Source: Flammulina velutipes (taxonomy: Eukaryota > Basidiomycota > Agaricomycetes > Agaricales > Physalacriaceae). From it: a stretch of 64,000 nt of DNA. The DNA lies in assembly GCA_011800155.1 (NCBI GenBank), contig CM022373.1:2108001-2172000 (forward strand). Direction: 5' to 3'. A program made the position numbers and the translations under genes. Below are positions 52,600 to 63,822 of the stretch, one piece after another (positions within the stretch are counted from its first letter, which is position 1; each line of letters begins with the position of its first letter). The notes beneath the pieces are model-generated. The model did not search any database, was not told where the DNA came from, and was given only the letters and a program-made list of their open reading frames with translations.

Positions 52600-55517
52600 T
52601 TACACCCCAAATACCACATCTGTAGCCTTGAACGCAGTGTTCCCCGGCCAGACCTTTATTGGGACCTCACACTCAACGGTCTCTACCCGCACCGTCCTCC
52701 ACCCATCCTTCCCGCCTCCAAAATCCACCCCAACCCCCACACCCCCAACAGGATCCGCCTTAATCCCATCGACAACATCCTCCTCTCCCACACCACCTTC
52801 AGGATATCGGATCTCCCCAGAACCCAAGATGGATGAAGCAAGATACGACGCCCAGCCTTGACTCTGTGTCGACCTGTCGGACGCTGTTGGCTTTTCCATG
52901 GGTGCGATGCTTTGAGTAGGACACCAAGAAGCACCCCATTCGCCGGCGGGGCCATCCCGTACCATGTTCTTCATGCGCACACCTTCTGTTCCGGTATGTG
53001 ACGTCTCGGATGCGACGGCCACTAATAGACAGAGACGGACTTTCCAGTCCAGCCCGCCAGGTCTGCAAGACGCGTCGTCCCCTACGACAATCTGGAACGC
53101 GGGGCTACCATCCGAAGGGATGTCAAGCGTAAAGTTCGTTCGCAGCGTGGACAAAGTAAAAGAAGAGTGGTGCTCGGCATGCACCCTGCGTAGTTGTCTC
53201 GAATTGCTTTGTGTAGATATCGACGAAGGCAGTTGCTCTTGGGTTTCCAACATGGCGGACATCTGTTGAAGAGTGCGTGATCAATGGACAAGGTTTTGTA
53301 TCTGATTTGGCTGTAGATTACCTGAAGCACCCGTGAACGACTCATCCTCTCGTTTATTTCGACAACACCAAGGATAGTTTCTCCAAGCCGATAGGCAGAC
53401 TTGGTGAAGGTCAGCACCGCGACCTTCACGCCGTCCTTGTGCACGTCGTATGATGCTGAATTCGATGTAAGCTTTGGATTTGGAAGAGGTGGAAATAGCC
53501 CACCTTTCTTCGGTGTCCTCGTCAAGATCTCCACTGCCTCTCGACATCCACTAAGACCATCATCTCCACCTTCCTCTTCGTCTATATGATGTGATGAGTG
53601 TCGCCTTCGCCATTCCCGGTCCACATCCTCAATAATTTCGGGAGAAATTTCCATCTCCGTTCCGTTAGATGTTGAGTCGGGGATGGATCCAACAAGCCGC
53701 TGAGCATAACGCTTAACATCTTCCAGTGAACCAGCACTTGGCTTTATTTTGTTTGGTATTCGAGCATCTTCAACTACAGATCCCTTGACAGGAGGCTCAT
53801 TTCGAGATTTTGCCGGCCACAAAAGGTCGTATGGTCTTGGGGGTCGTCCCACTGCCCAAAGAAAAGTCAGTGTGGCAGGAGAAGCGAGGGTTTGAGGAAT
53901 ACACACCAACAACATTGTTATATATCCGGATAGGCACTTTCATGACGCGACTAATGTTGCCTGAAGTAGTTCCCCCTGCGCGCGATGTGCCTACTACTAG
54001 CTCATAAGAGAATTTGAAGGAACGTCCTCGAAATGTCGGTGGTAAGTTTGCAGGCAAGGGCACGCTGTACTTGTCTACCATCTCGAGTCAGTTAATGGGC
54101 AACTGGATTGGTGGCGGACTAACAAGTTCGTGATTCGCCGGGCAGTAATGCTAAATCGACTGCAAGCATGACTGGCTGAATTTGAAAGGTCGGAAGAGGA
54201 GTATCAAGGTCAGGTTCTTCGCTTGCACCAAAACCTATTCGACTTGCGAGGGAGGAGGATGAATTGAAGGAGGTAGAGGAAGAGGGAGTGCGCGCGCCGA
54301 AAGAAGGTGCGCTAGATGACGGGGATATTTGTGGTTGTGAGGTGGATGGAGAAAGGAGGGATAAGAGACCAGAAGATATCGAGGAGGTGCGACTGTGGCG
54401 CCGCCGTACAGGAGGGCGTTGTAATGACGAAGTAATATCCATGCTGCCACCACCAATTGAAGTTCGTCGCAACGATGATCGTAAGTGACCCATGCTTTGA
54501 CTGTGCTCAAACGAAGTAGGTGTTGAAGTGATCGTCAGCTCTCCTGTTAGCTGGACGTATGAGTACAATATCAACTCGGTGTTGTGCTGGGGGAAGGTGG
54601 AGGAAAATGTTGTGCGAGGAGGAAGAGATTGGGATTCATTTGGTGGCTGCCCCAAGCCGATTTGAGTTCCCCGACGTGACCGGGATGGTGCGGGATATGC
54701 GTAGACCGTATTTGACGGTTGATGACCCATGGGAGATGGTTCGGAAAGTAGGGAAGGCGTCGACGAATATGGATTGGCAGAAGATTCCGATATTGAATCC
54801 AACGCGAGAGAGAAAGTCGAGGATGAGGAGGATGGAGAGAATACGCTAGTCGTACTGACTGGAGAAGCGATTTCATGTAGAGACAGAGTGCCATCAAGAA
54901 GTGAATCTTTCCGGGCGTGAGGGTGGTCTGCAGAAAGTGGTAGCGTAGCTGACCGCGTCAACGGAGATGAGACCTTTGGGTATGTTGGAGAAACTGAGAG
55001 GATTAGTGGACGTTATGACATGTTGTTGAGGAGACATACAGGAGGGTAGTGAATGTTGCGTTTGAATATACGACGCAGTTTTAGGAAGTTCAGAAAGCTC
55101 GTCTTCAATTTCGTGAGGCGTGATAGATACAGACAGAGATTTTGCCAACAGCTTCTTCCGGCGTTGTTCGATGAGTTCCGGGAGCACGTCTGCACCTTTT
55201 GGTCCTGCTCGGTGTCCTACGAGTCCTTTTCTCACTGGAAACGGCGCCAGGCTATGCTGACGCGTCGGCGGAGGAATTGACGGTGTACGGGGCGTTCCAG
55301 GTGATGTAGGAGGCTTGGATATTGGCGCTGAGCTGATAGAATGCGCCCCGCGTTTATGCGTATGCGACGTGAACCGTGCCGGCTGCACCTTTGCCTCTGG
55401 GGAATGCGTGTTGGTGAAGGTAATTGTTACAGAGAACGGTTCTCCGGCAAAGTACGACGACTGCGAGGGTTTTACGGTGACACGTACAGCTGTATCCTCT
55501 TCGCCTGGGGCAGCCAT
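52600..55517 (-). CDS. RGP1: Rgp1-type arrestin-like protein (Ric1-Rgp1 complex)
   Basis: Start ATG 55517 (MAAPGEEDTAVRVTVKPSQ). The arrestin-like N-terminal block YFAGEPFSVTITFTNTHSPE is followed by HKRGAHSISSAPISKPPTSPGTPR, a pattern I associate with fungal Rgp1 proteins. About six exons. A long Ser/Pro-rich middle (54119-54961) precedes a second beta-rich domain: LPPTFRGRSFKFSYELVVGTSR, RVMKVPIRIYNNV, SYDVHKDGVKVAVLTFTKSAYRLGETILGVVEINE and a C-terminal WRTVRVETVECEVPIKVWPGNTAFKA. Rgp1 with Ric1 is the exchange factor for the Golgi Rab Ypt6/Rab6. Total about 900 residues. Convergent with the tRNA-Pro gene. Confidence 0.84.
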
Positions 55518-55826
55518 CCTCACGACCAGTGGCTGTTCCTGTATATCCTAGACGTAGATGACTGGGCGAATTAGACGTCGAGGAACATTCAAGGAAACGG
55601 TAGGTTACACACTGTGGCGCCGAGGTAAGCGTTAACCAACGCAAATGACATGAAACGCCTCCAACTTTTGCAATGGTCCTGGCGGCTTCTCCGTCGACGG
55701 CTGAACCAGCAAAGTGATATTCAGGGAAGGACGATGGATGAGCAATGGAGGTGGCGGTGCCCTCTGTTTGCAAGCGGTTATATTCCGGACCGAGATCCGC
55801 TGAGATCGTTCCTCTGACTCCATACA
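55518..55826. other. Divergent promoter region between RGP1 and QNS1
   Basis: About 310 bp between divergent starts. The minus-strand frame here lacks a domain and reads like upstream leader. Confidence 0.45.
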
Positions 55827-58800
55827 ATGGGCCATCTTGTTACTCTCGCAACGTATGTCAACTAGTTCCTGCGTTGTGCCGTACTAACTCCATGCCAGAT
55901 GGTACAACGTTCTCCAGCAGCAATATAGACTACTTGCTAATGCACCAACAGCTCACTGAACCAATGGGCGTTGGATTTTGAAGTATTGCAGCTACCCTCC
56001 TCCATGAAGTATCCGTGATCCTGACGCGAATATTAGGGAAATCTTGGACGTATACTCGAAAGTATCGCTATCGCCAAGAAACATGGCGCCACCCTACGTG
56101 TAGGACCAGAGCTTGAGATTCCGTCAGTGCACTGTTTTAGGCCCTCAGCCCGCTTTGACTATCTGCAGCGGTTATGGATGTCTGGATCATTTCTTAGAAG
56201 GTAATACTTCCCCGTTATCAGAGTCTGATTTTTGACCGTTCTCAGGCGACACCGTCTTGCATTCATGGGAGGTCCTCGCAAAGATCCTCGCGTCCGAAGA
56301 GGCCAAAGGGATGGTCTGCGACATTGGGATGTCAGCTATTCATCTCTCGTCACCTTGCTGTCCTTTAACCCAGCTTATAGGCCAGTCATACACAAGAACG
56401 TCATCTACAACTGTCGCGTTATTATCAACGATGGAAAGGTCGCCCTCATCCGACCCAAGATGTGGCTTGCTAACAACGGAAACTATCGAGAACTTCGATA
56501 CTTCACGCCATGGATGAAGCATAGACAATGGGAGGAACACTTTCTGCCCAGAATCATACAAGCCGTGACTGGACAAGTCAAAGTCCCTTTTGGAGACGCA
56601 GTAGTTAGCACCCTGGACACATGCTTCGGCGTGGAGATGTGTGAGGAGCTCTTCACACCAGCGAGGTACGCTCTCTGATCAGCCAGAAAGATCCCAATTA
56701 ATACGATCATGGTAGCCCACACATCCTTATGGGTCTTGACGGTGTCGAGATCTTTACGAATTCAAGTGGAAGCCATCATGAGTTGCGGAAGCTTCATACT
56801 CGGATAGACCTTATCAAAGAGGCGACAACCAAGGTAACTGAACCTTGATAATCTGGTTAGAAGCTGGCCAGCTGATCCATGCAGCTCGGAGGGATTTACC
56901 TTTACGCCAATCAACAAGGCTGCGATGGCGATCGCCTCTACTACGACGGATGCGCCATGATCGCAGTCAACGGCGAAATCGTTGCCCAGGGTTCCCAATT
57001 CTCCTTGAACGATGTGGAGGTCATTACAGCCACCGTCGACCTTGAAGATGTCCGTTCGGCGCGCGCAGTTAGCAGTCGTAGCATGCAGTCTGCTGGAAGT
57101 GAGAACTATCATCGCGTGGAGCTGGACATCTCCCTGTCTCCTGGGAAATTCGAAGGCGTCCCGGATGGGAGCGTTCGTGGCTTCGCCTTGGGTGGAAGAA
57201 CGACGGATGTTAGGTACCATTCACCCGAGGAAGAGATTGCGTAAGTCCGTTTTAACGTTAGAATGCACACGCTAAAGATCTTTGTGATAGCCTCGGCCCA
57301 GCATGTTGGTTGTGGGATTATCTTCGTCGTTCAGGCGCTAATGGCTACTTCCTGCCGTTAAGCGGCGGCATTGATAGTTGCGCAACCTCTGTCATCGTGT
57401 TTTCCATGTGTCGTCTTGTAGTGGAAGCGGCGAAGGAGGGCAGTGAGTCTTGTTTCATACCCATACTTCACGTCACCCTCAACAATTTTTCATAGATGAA
57501 CAAGTCATCGCAGACGCTCGTCGTATATGTGCAGACAAGGAATATATTCCCAAGGACCCCGTCGAATTCTGTAGTAGGATACTACATACCTGTTTCATGG
57601 GTACGGAGCACTCAAGCGCTGACACCAGAGGCAGAGCTAAGGAGCTGGCAAATGTTATTGGCTCGTACGATCTTTGTCTCGTATCCTTGCTCACTGCTAA
57701 TCGAACTTCACACAGCTATCACCTCGACTTGAATATGGACACCGTCGTCACCGCCGTTCGCACCCTCTTCTCCGTAATCACAAATCGCGTTCCCCGATTC
57801 ACCAACCGTGGAGCCGGTCCAGGTGAAGATACGGGAGGAACTTGGGCTGAGAACCAAGCTTTGCAAAATATTCAGGTTTGTCACCCTTCTTTGCATTGTG
57901 CGATGGAGCTGATGAATTGCCTAAAGGCTCGACTTCGGATGGTATTGGCATACATGTTCGCTCAGTTGTTGCCTTGGGTCCGAGGTGGACAGGGTGGGTT
58001 ACTGGTCTTGGGCAGTGCCAATGTCGACGAGAGTCTCCGTGGCTATTTGACTAAATACGATTGCTCCTCTGGTCGGTTCATCATCTTCGGATTCTCATAC
58101 CAACCTGACTTGACATGCAGCTGACATCAATCCCATTGGGGGGATCAGTAAAACTGACTTGAAGAAGTTTATAGGCTATGCAGAGACCAAATTTGAACTG
58201 CCCATTCTACACGAGTACGTGAACCTATATAATTGGATGCATAGCATTGACTATCGTTAGATTCTTGACCGCTGTGCCCACAGCTGAGCTCGAACCGATC
58301 AGTAAGAATTATGTACAATCTGACGAGGTATGTTTCCCAAAATCTTTCTCGTCGAGGGAGACTTACCAGTCCTTTAGGCCGACATGGGTATGACGTATGA
58401 TGAACTCTCTGTCTTCGGTCGTCTCCGGAAAGTCGAGAAGTGTGGCCCGTACAGCACATTCACGAAGCTGGTGCACGAATGGGGCGGGTTTCTGTCGCCT
58501 AGCCAGGTCAGAAAAAAAAGCTATTCTCATCTGGCGATGCAAAATATTAACACTTTTGAACAGATTGCGGAGAAAGTCAAGCTGTTCTTTACCCAGCACG
58601 CTCGCAATCGCCACAAGATGACCACTTTAACTCCATCTTACCACGCAGAATCTTACAGTCCGGATGACAACAGTGCGTACATAATTCATGTCTCGTCTGA
58701 CGGTATTCATACCTTGCACGTAGGATTCGATCTACGGCCGTTCTTGTACAACTCGCTCTTCCCTTGGCAGTATAAGAAGATCGACGACGTGGCCGCAACA

Positions 58801-58827
58801 TTGCCAGATAGATCGAAGAAGGATTAA
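55827..58827 (+). CDS. QNS1: Glutamine-dependent NAD(+) synthetase
   Basis: ATG 55827 (MGHLVTLAT). A first intron of about 110 nt joins [10 protein letters not shown], and further short introns give [50 protein letters not shown]. The N-terminal nitrilase domain carries the catalytic Glu (GPELEI), Lys ([11 protein letters not shown]) and Cys ([14 protein letters not shown]). The C-terminal synthetase domain has the PP-loop ATP site [15 protein letters not shown], then [59 protein letters not shown] and a final [15 protein letters not shown]. It makes NAD from nicotinate adenine dinucleotide using glutamine ammonia. All key residues are present. About 12 exons; about 700 residues. Confidence 0.95.
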
Positions 58828-58901
58828 ATGCAAATACACGGACGAATAACGCAGTGTAAGTATACATGGACGTGGAAATTGTAACTATTATCGATATTGA
58901 C

Positions 58902-59192
58902 CTAATAGTCGCTGTCCGAGTCGCTTTTGTACATAAGTCCCGCAGGCTCTCCTTCGTGTCCCCTGCACTTAGTGTTGCAATGCTTCTCCTTCTTCTCCTT
59001 GGTGTCCCATTTATCCGAGACGTTGACGTTTTTCATGCAGTTTTTGTAGCATTGCTCCCAGACGGTCATTAGCGTCACGTCTGCTCTAGGGCCAACACCT
59101 CCGAGGACAACACCTGGCTGAGCGAGAGGGCTTGCGCTTGATAGAACCGCCGTGGCGGCGACGACGAGAATAATTTTGGTGAATGTGAACAT
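58902..59192 (-). CDS. Small secreted twin-CX3C protein, member 1
   Basis: 96 residues, intronless. A predicted signal peptide (MFTFTKIILVVAATAVLSSA) is followed by a short variable segment. The conserved core runs TVWEQCYKNCMKNVNVSD then KWDTKEKKEKHCNTKC, and the acidic tail is KSDSDSDY. The mature part has four Cys in a C-X3-C ... C-X3-C pattern with 19 residues between the motifs, Lys-rich in the loop. This spacing suits a disulfide-stapled helical hairpin (alpha-hairpinin or small-Tim-like geometry), but the signal peptide argues for secretion. A TATA-like box is on the minus strand near 59246-59253. Paralogues at 60328 and 61955. Function unknown; effector or defence peptide are options only. 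Confidence 0.75.
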   Translation of the reverse strand: MFTFTKIILVVAATAVLSSASPLAQPGVVLGGVGPRADVTLMTVWEQCYKNCMKNVNVSDKWDTKEKKEKHCNTKCRGHEGEPAGLMYKSDSDSDY

Positions 59193-60068
59193 GCTTAATG
59201 GGAAGCTCGATGATTTTTTGAATGTCTTTTGAGAGACGGAGCATATTTTATACCATAACAAATGCTGTTTCTCTCCTGAGGTGTTATCCGAGGCGCAGTA
59301 AACCTATGCTGGTAGGACCACACGAACATTGCTTATTTCGTCACGCAGGTAGATGCGTACTTGTGCATATAATGTGGGGAAGAAATACAGTACGTGCACA
59401 GCGGAGTCCGGACCACTTCGGTATCCAATACCGTTTTGTGGCGATAACTCAACATTTCAAGGTTGCGCAAGTCATCATTTTGATCCGATCTCTAGTCCAT
59501 ATTAAGTAACTAACGTTCGGGAAAAAATGATCGAATGGGATCCAACAATATAGTCGGCGAAAGTCGGTGTCGTATATGCAACCGAAGGATAGGCGACCAG
59601 TCGATAAGTGCAATGCATTGAATAAAGGACCAGACAGTGGATCCAACTGAAACTCTTATTCTTGATGGACCTGGTGGCTGAAACTGACGTTATGGACTTA
59701 TGGGCTCCACGGCGCTCAAGTTGACCGTAGTGATAAACATGATAGATGACTGCCCAAATGCCATTGCCGTGCTAGGCAGCAGTTTGGTAGTTAACTTATG
59801 TTTTCGTAAAGGACGTAAGGTTTAACAACGACTAGTACTTACACTACGGCCTAAGGCCTAAAGGTCGCACGACATTCACTCTAGAACGAGTCCACGAGCT
59901 ATGCAATAGGATTTCAAGATTTTGTAATGTTGGATCGATGCGTTATGTGTGGACTTGGACAGAGTGTGGAATTCAATTCCAGCATTGACGCGATATCGAT
60001 ACCATATTCAGCCTTCTCGTGATTTAAGCTTGTCGAGTACGTCCTTTGAATTTCTACAAATGTCACGC
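59193..60068. other. Upstream region of member 1, no gene
   Basis: No supported gene. Short blocks near 59503-59520, 59588-59598 and 59667-59712 match, in inverted order and orientation, sequence upstream of member 3 (about 61330-61525). Confidence 0.45.
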
Positions 60069-60125
60069 TTTGGATGTTAATGGAACACTAGACGCTTCAG
60101 AGAGAGCAACTATTGTCGGAAACAT
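60069..60125 (-). pseudogene. mL41 exon 1 stub
   Basis: ATG at 60125 reads MFPTIVALSEASSVPLTSK against MFPTRVALSKASRVPLTSK of the real gene at 62510, then runs into a stop two codons later. The rest of mL41 is absent here. Confidence 0.8.
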
Positions 60126-60327
60126 GGTCTTTGAATGCCGCCGAAAGTGCCGCCGTAATTCTGCCGAAGGTTCCCACGATGTGGCACCGGTTTAGTAGGA
60201 CCTTGAGACGCTGCAGTACAGCGTGCGGTTCTGTGGGAAACCTCAAACTATTGCGGCTTCAGAAGTTTCAACAGAAATTCATGATTTTTACATTGACAGA
60301 ATGGACACTCCCGCTAATCCTAACGGC

Positions 60328-60639
60328 CTAATAGTCGCTGTCCGACGACTCGCTCTCGTATGTAAGTCCCGAAGGCTCTCCATCCCTTCCTTTGCATTTG
60401 GAGTTGCAATGCTTCTCCTTCTTCTCCTTGGTATCCCATTTATCGGAGACATTGACGTTCTTCATGCAGTTTTTGTAGCACTGCTCCCAGACGGACATTT
60501 GGGTCACATCTGCGCTGGAGCCAGCACAGTCGGCGCGCGCTTCGACGATGTCACCGGCGTTTGGGTTGGCGAGGGGGACTGCGCTGGCGAAAGCCGCGGA
60601 GGCGACGATCATGAGAGTGAATTTGGTGAATGAGAACAT
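60328..60639 (-). CDS. Small secreted twin-CX3C protein, member 2
   Basis: 103 residues with the same protein sequence as member 3. Signal peptide MFSFTKFTLMIVASAAFASA, then a short linker with one extra Cys (ARADCAGSS), the core SVWEQCYKNCMKNVNVSD .. KEKHCNSKC and an acidic ESESSDSDY tail. Five mature Cys. Intronless. It lies on the left arm of the inverted repeat with its own promoter copy, including a TATA box (minus strand, near 60749-60758), so it is probably expressed like member 3. The leader differs from member 3 by a small insertion in the ACC-rich stretch before the ATG. Confidence 0.8.
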   Translation of the reverse strand: MFSFTKFTLMIVASAAFASAVPLANPNAGDIVEARADCAGSSADVTQMSVWEQCYKNCMKNVNVSDKWDTKEKKEKHCNSKCKGRDGEPSGLTYESESSDSDY

Positions 60640-60748
60640 GTTGTTGGAAGTAGATTGGGTGGTGGTGGTGGTTGGTGGTTATTGGTGTGAGTGAGGTTGT
60701 TGAATGTGATGAGACCAGCTCGATGATTTTTGAAAGAGAGAGAGAACA

Positions 60749-60758
60749 CCTTTTATAC
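60749..60758 (-). promoter_or_regulatory. TATA box of secreted-protein member 2
   Basis: Minus-strand cgtataaaagg, about 110 bp upstream of the ATG at 60639. Identical context to the box before member 3. Confidence 0.6.
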
Positions 60759-60915
60759 GAATGAATGTCGTCGTGAGGAGACTAGTACCTTGTCCAAGTC
60801 GCAGTACACATAGCATACAAATTACCAGGATCATGCCTCTTGTTCTTGGGACGGTATCGTGGGAGACACGGATGGCTGTATCTAGTGGCGGGCGAGGTAC
60901 GCCGGTCTTAGGTGT

Positions 60916-61689
60916 AGTGCGCGTCGCTTTACATTGACACCTGACGACACGATTCCCATTCAACTGGTGGTATCACAGCAAGAACTAGCTGCAGAGACAC
61001 AAGTATCTTCAATGGATCAATACAGCAATATATGATCTCGATAGACCCTGTTGCGTACTTGTCCACTGACTTGCCTACAACAATATCCGACCCGTTAGGT
61101 CTAATGCGCAATTCTAATGAAATCACGTGAGAAAGCAAGCTCATCTCAGCTAACTCTACTCTCTATCTTCCCGCTCGGAGGTACCACGAGCGTTGTTCTT
61201 TCCGGAAAATGCTGGATACAGTCTCACGATTTACGGCACGGTGGGCAAATGATGCGTTGAGAAAGAAACTGTAATGTCATTCGCGCGAAGGTCATATTAG
61301 CCTTGACAGAGTGTACTTGTACTTAGCATCGCAGTAGATGTGGAGCCCATAAGGCTAGTTTCAGCCACCCGAACGTTCACCATCAGATTTTAGCCTTAGA
61401 GTGACTTGCTCCATATGCAACGAATTGAATGTACTGGTCGCCGCCTCGTTAGTTGCGTACACAGCCCGACAGTACCGTTGAGTTGATGTTCCCCGCATGT
61501 TCCCCGAACGTTAGTTACTATATACGGTGTAGAGCTTAAAATTGATGGCAACAACTAGCAACCAAACATGCAATCCAAACCGAGTGCTAGACACTAAGGG
61601 TCAGATGGCATAACATGTAGACAGACTTTCTCGACGGCGCGGTTAGTTGCATTTCCTTACTTGTAATAACGCGACATCCCAAGAGGCAA
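60916..61689. other. Spacer between inverted-repeat arms, no gene
   Basis: About 775 bp without a supported gene. Parts near 61330-61525 resemble the upstream region of member 1. Confidence 0.45.
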
Positions 61690-61845
61690 CACTAAGGTGG
61701 CGTACAGTACTTAGCCCCGCTGATACAGTCATCCGTGTCTCCCACGATACCGTTCCATAGACGAGAGGCATGATACTGGTAGCTCGTGTGCTATGTGTAC
61801 TGCGACTTGGACAAGGTACTAGTCTCTTCACGACGACATTCATTC

Positions 61846-61855
61846 GTATAAAAGG
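61846..61855 (+). promoter_or_regulatory. TATA box of secreted-protein member 3
   Basis: gtataaaagg, about 105 bp upstream of the ATG at 61955, followed by a CT-rich run and a CA-rich leader. This looks like a strong, regulated fungal promoter. Confidence 0.6.
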
Positions 61856-61954
61856 TGTTCTCTCTCTCTTTCAAAAATCATCGAGCTGGTCTCATCACAT
61901 TCAACAACCTCACTCACACCAACCACCACCACCCAACAATCTACTTCCAACAAC

Positions 61955-62266
61955 ATGTTCTCATTCACCAAATTCACTCTCATGATCGTCGCCTCCGCGG
62001 CTTTCGCCAGCGCAGTCCCCCTCGCCAACCCAAACGCCGGTGACATCGTCGAAGCGCGCGCCGACTGTGCTGGCTCCAGCGCAGATGTGACCCAAATGTC
62101 CGTCTGGGAGCAGTGCTACAAAAACTGCATGAAGAACGTCAATGTCTCCGATAAATGGGATACCAAGGAGAAGAAGGAGAAGCATTGCAACTCCAAATGC
62201 AAAGGAAGGGATGGAGAGCCTTCGGGACTTACATACGAGAGCGAGTCGTCGGACAGCGACTATTAG
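61955..62266 (+). CDS. Small secreted twin-CX3C protein, member 3
   Basis: 103 residues, intronless, signal peptide of about 20 residues (cleavage expected after ASA before VPLANP). The core has two CX3C motifs (CYKNC and CNSKC after HC) separated by a 19-residue Lys/Asp-rich loop, and the tail is acidic. Protein identical to member 2; against member 1 the core differs at two positions only while the signal peptide, linker and tail have diverged, which suggests selection on the hairpin core. The promoter has a clear TATA box. Adjacent to mL41 (244 bp between this stop and the mL41 start). Confidence 0.8.
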   Translation: MFSFTKFTLMIVASAAFASAVPLANPNAGDIVEARADCAGSSADVTQMSVWEQCYKNCMKNVNVSDKWDTKEKKEKHCNSKCKGRDGEPSGLTYESESSDSDY

Positions 62267-62509
62267 TAGGCCATTAGAATTAGCAAGACACTGTTCATTC
62301 TGTCAATGTAGCTGTGACTTACCATTACCAAATGGAAACATCATAACTTCATGTTAAATCTTTCAAAGCCACAATATTTTGAGGTTTTCCAGACCTGCGC
62401 GCTGTACTGTAGTGTCTCGAGTTCCCACTAAACCGTGCCACATCGTGGGAACCTTCGGCAGAATTACGGCGGCAATTTCGGCGGCATTCAAAGCATTTGA
62501 GGAACGACC

Positions 62510-63129
62510 ATGTTTCCGACAAGAGTTGCTCTCTCTAAAGCGTCTCGAGTTCCGCTAACATCCAAAAGAGGACCAAAAGACTTTTACAAGGGTAAATACG
62601 CGATATCTTTTCTTTGTCACCTGCTAACGGTGTTCACAGGAAATCGACAATCCTCATTGCCAGGTGGTCCTCGCACGGGCCCTCCAGGGAAGCATGTCAT
62701 TCGTGGAAAAGCAAAGTATAGAATTGTCGACGAACAAGTCAGAGTGTTTGTCGCGCCGCCCATCGAGAAGATAAACAACTCTCCAGTGCGTTTCCGTCTT
62801 TCAACCAATCCCATCATTAATCTTTGCCCAAGTTAAAACCATATGTCGCGCGCGACGTACGGCTGACCGACCAAGAACTCTTAAAATCCGATGAAGGGAC
62901 GAAGGACTTGCCACAGTACTGGCGCATGGGCATGGGTCCTGGTGGCCTCTCTCCCGAAGGCTATCTGAACGTTCTCCGGACGTACAACAAATATTCCGTG
63001 CCATACGACGTCTTCATAAAGGAGCAAAGGCGAGCAAAGCGCGCCCGTCACAGTATGAGGAAGGCAAACGCGGCCCCTCGGAACAATGTTGCAGAGACTG
63101 AGGGACAGCTAGCAGAACTATCGCTATGA
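62510..63129 (+). CDS. Mitochondrial large-subunit ribosomal protein mL41
   Basis: Three exons (62510-62591, 62640-62785, 62833-63129) give 174 residues. The basic N-terminus FPTRVALSKASRVPLTSKRG suits mitochondrial import and is followed by the family signature PLTSKRGPKDFYKG|NRQSSLPGGPRTGPPGKHVIRGKAKYRIVDEQVRVFVAPP and SPLKPYVA. The C-terminal 90 residues, with RMGMGPGGLSPEGYL and a basic RRAKRARHSMRK run, are the fungal extension. mL41 (yeast Mrpl27) is a structural component of the mitoribosome. The 5' end lies inside the right arm of the inverted repeat; the rest is single copy. Confidence 0.88.
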
Positions 63130-63822
63130 ATGTTGTTGTGGTGCGTGCGTTCAACTTATCTCCCTGCATTGATATTTATGTACAACACTAGCATCTCGTG
63201 CTGTTTGATTTATCGCTTTGTCTTTCACCCAATTACATTAGAACTATCGCGCTGCCCAATTCTGAAGATGGTCCAACCTCCAACTGAGACTAATTTGATT
63301 GTCGCCAATTCTGCGACGCGCGCGTGGCGACTGGTCACTGCAACGTACTTATTCATTCGTTCACCCAAGCATGCCAATGGTACAATAATATATGGACAAC
63401 CGGGATGTGTCCAGCAATCTAAATGTTCCAACTATTTTTCTCATCATTTGCATTATGAAAGAGAAAGCTTGTCAAATGTCTCGAGCGATTTTACCACCCG
63501 CTCACCACTGGTCCGCATTTTATTCTTCAGGCTCTTCGTCCTTTGGGCGTCTGTTGACTTGTATCAACAAGTTGTCGCAGACGCCCATCATATATATACA
63601 CAATGATCATCTTGTCGCGCCCGTCACTACGAATTCAACAAGCGGTACGAGTGAGTATGCGACGTCGATTAATTTCGAACCAGACAGGACGACATTCCGA
63701 TGATTCCCGGCCATCCTTACCGCCAAGCTGCTAAATAGATCCAACTAAGGCAAAAAAGAGCCTGATGGCCCAGATATTAGATTTATACAGATAGCGTCTA
63801 TAGATGATACGACAAGTACAAA
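63130..63822. other. Convergent 3' flanks, no gene seen
   Basis: Between mL41 and HMG-CoA synthase ends. A plus-strand frame at 63130-63606 has no recognisable domain and is not supported. Confidence 0.45.

Larger units (their letters stand above)
60069..60915 (-). repeat. Inverted repeat, left arm (derived copy)
   Basis: About 850 bp that matches 61690-62566 in reverse complement. It includes a stub of mL41 exon 1, the 3' flank, secreted-protein gene member 2, its TATA box and about 250 bp of promoter. It is judged the derived copy because its mL41 segment is cut after 19 codons. Similarity near the spacer side fades between 60884 and 60915. Confidence 0.8.
61690..62566 (+). repeat. Inverted repeat, right arm (source copy)
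   Basis: Matches 60069-60915 in reverse complement. It contains the promoter and gene of secreted-protein member 3, its 3' flank and the first 57 nt of the complete mL41 gene, which continues beyond the repeat and identifies this arm as the source. Confidence 0.8.

Noticed and set aside
59449..59646. Minus-strand 65-codon frame upstream of secreted-protein member 1
   Set aside because: No motif and not preserved in the matching blocks upstream of member 3.
63130..63606. Plus-strand frame of 158 codons after mL41
   Set aside because: Begins just after the mL41 stop, is AT-rich and low in information, with no motif; more likely 3' flank.
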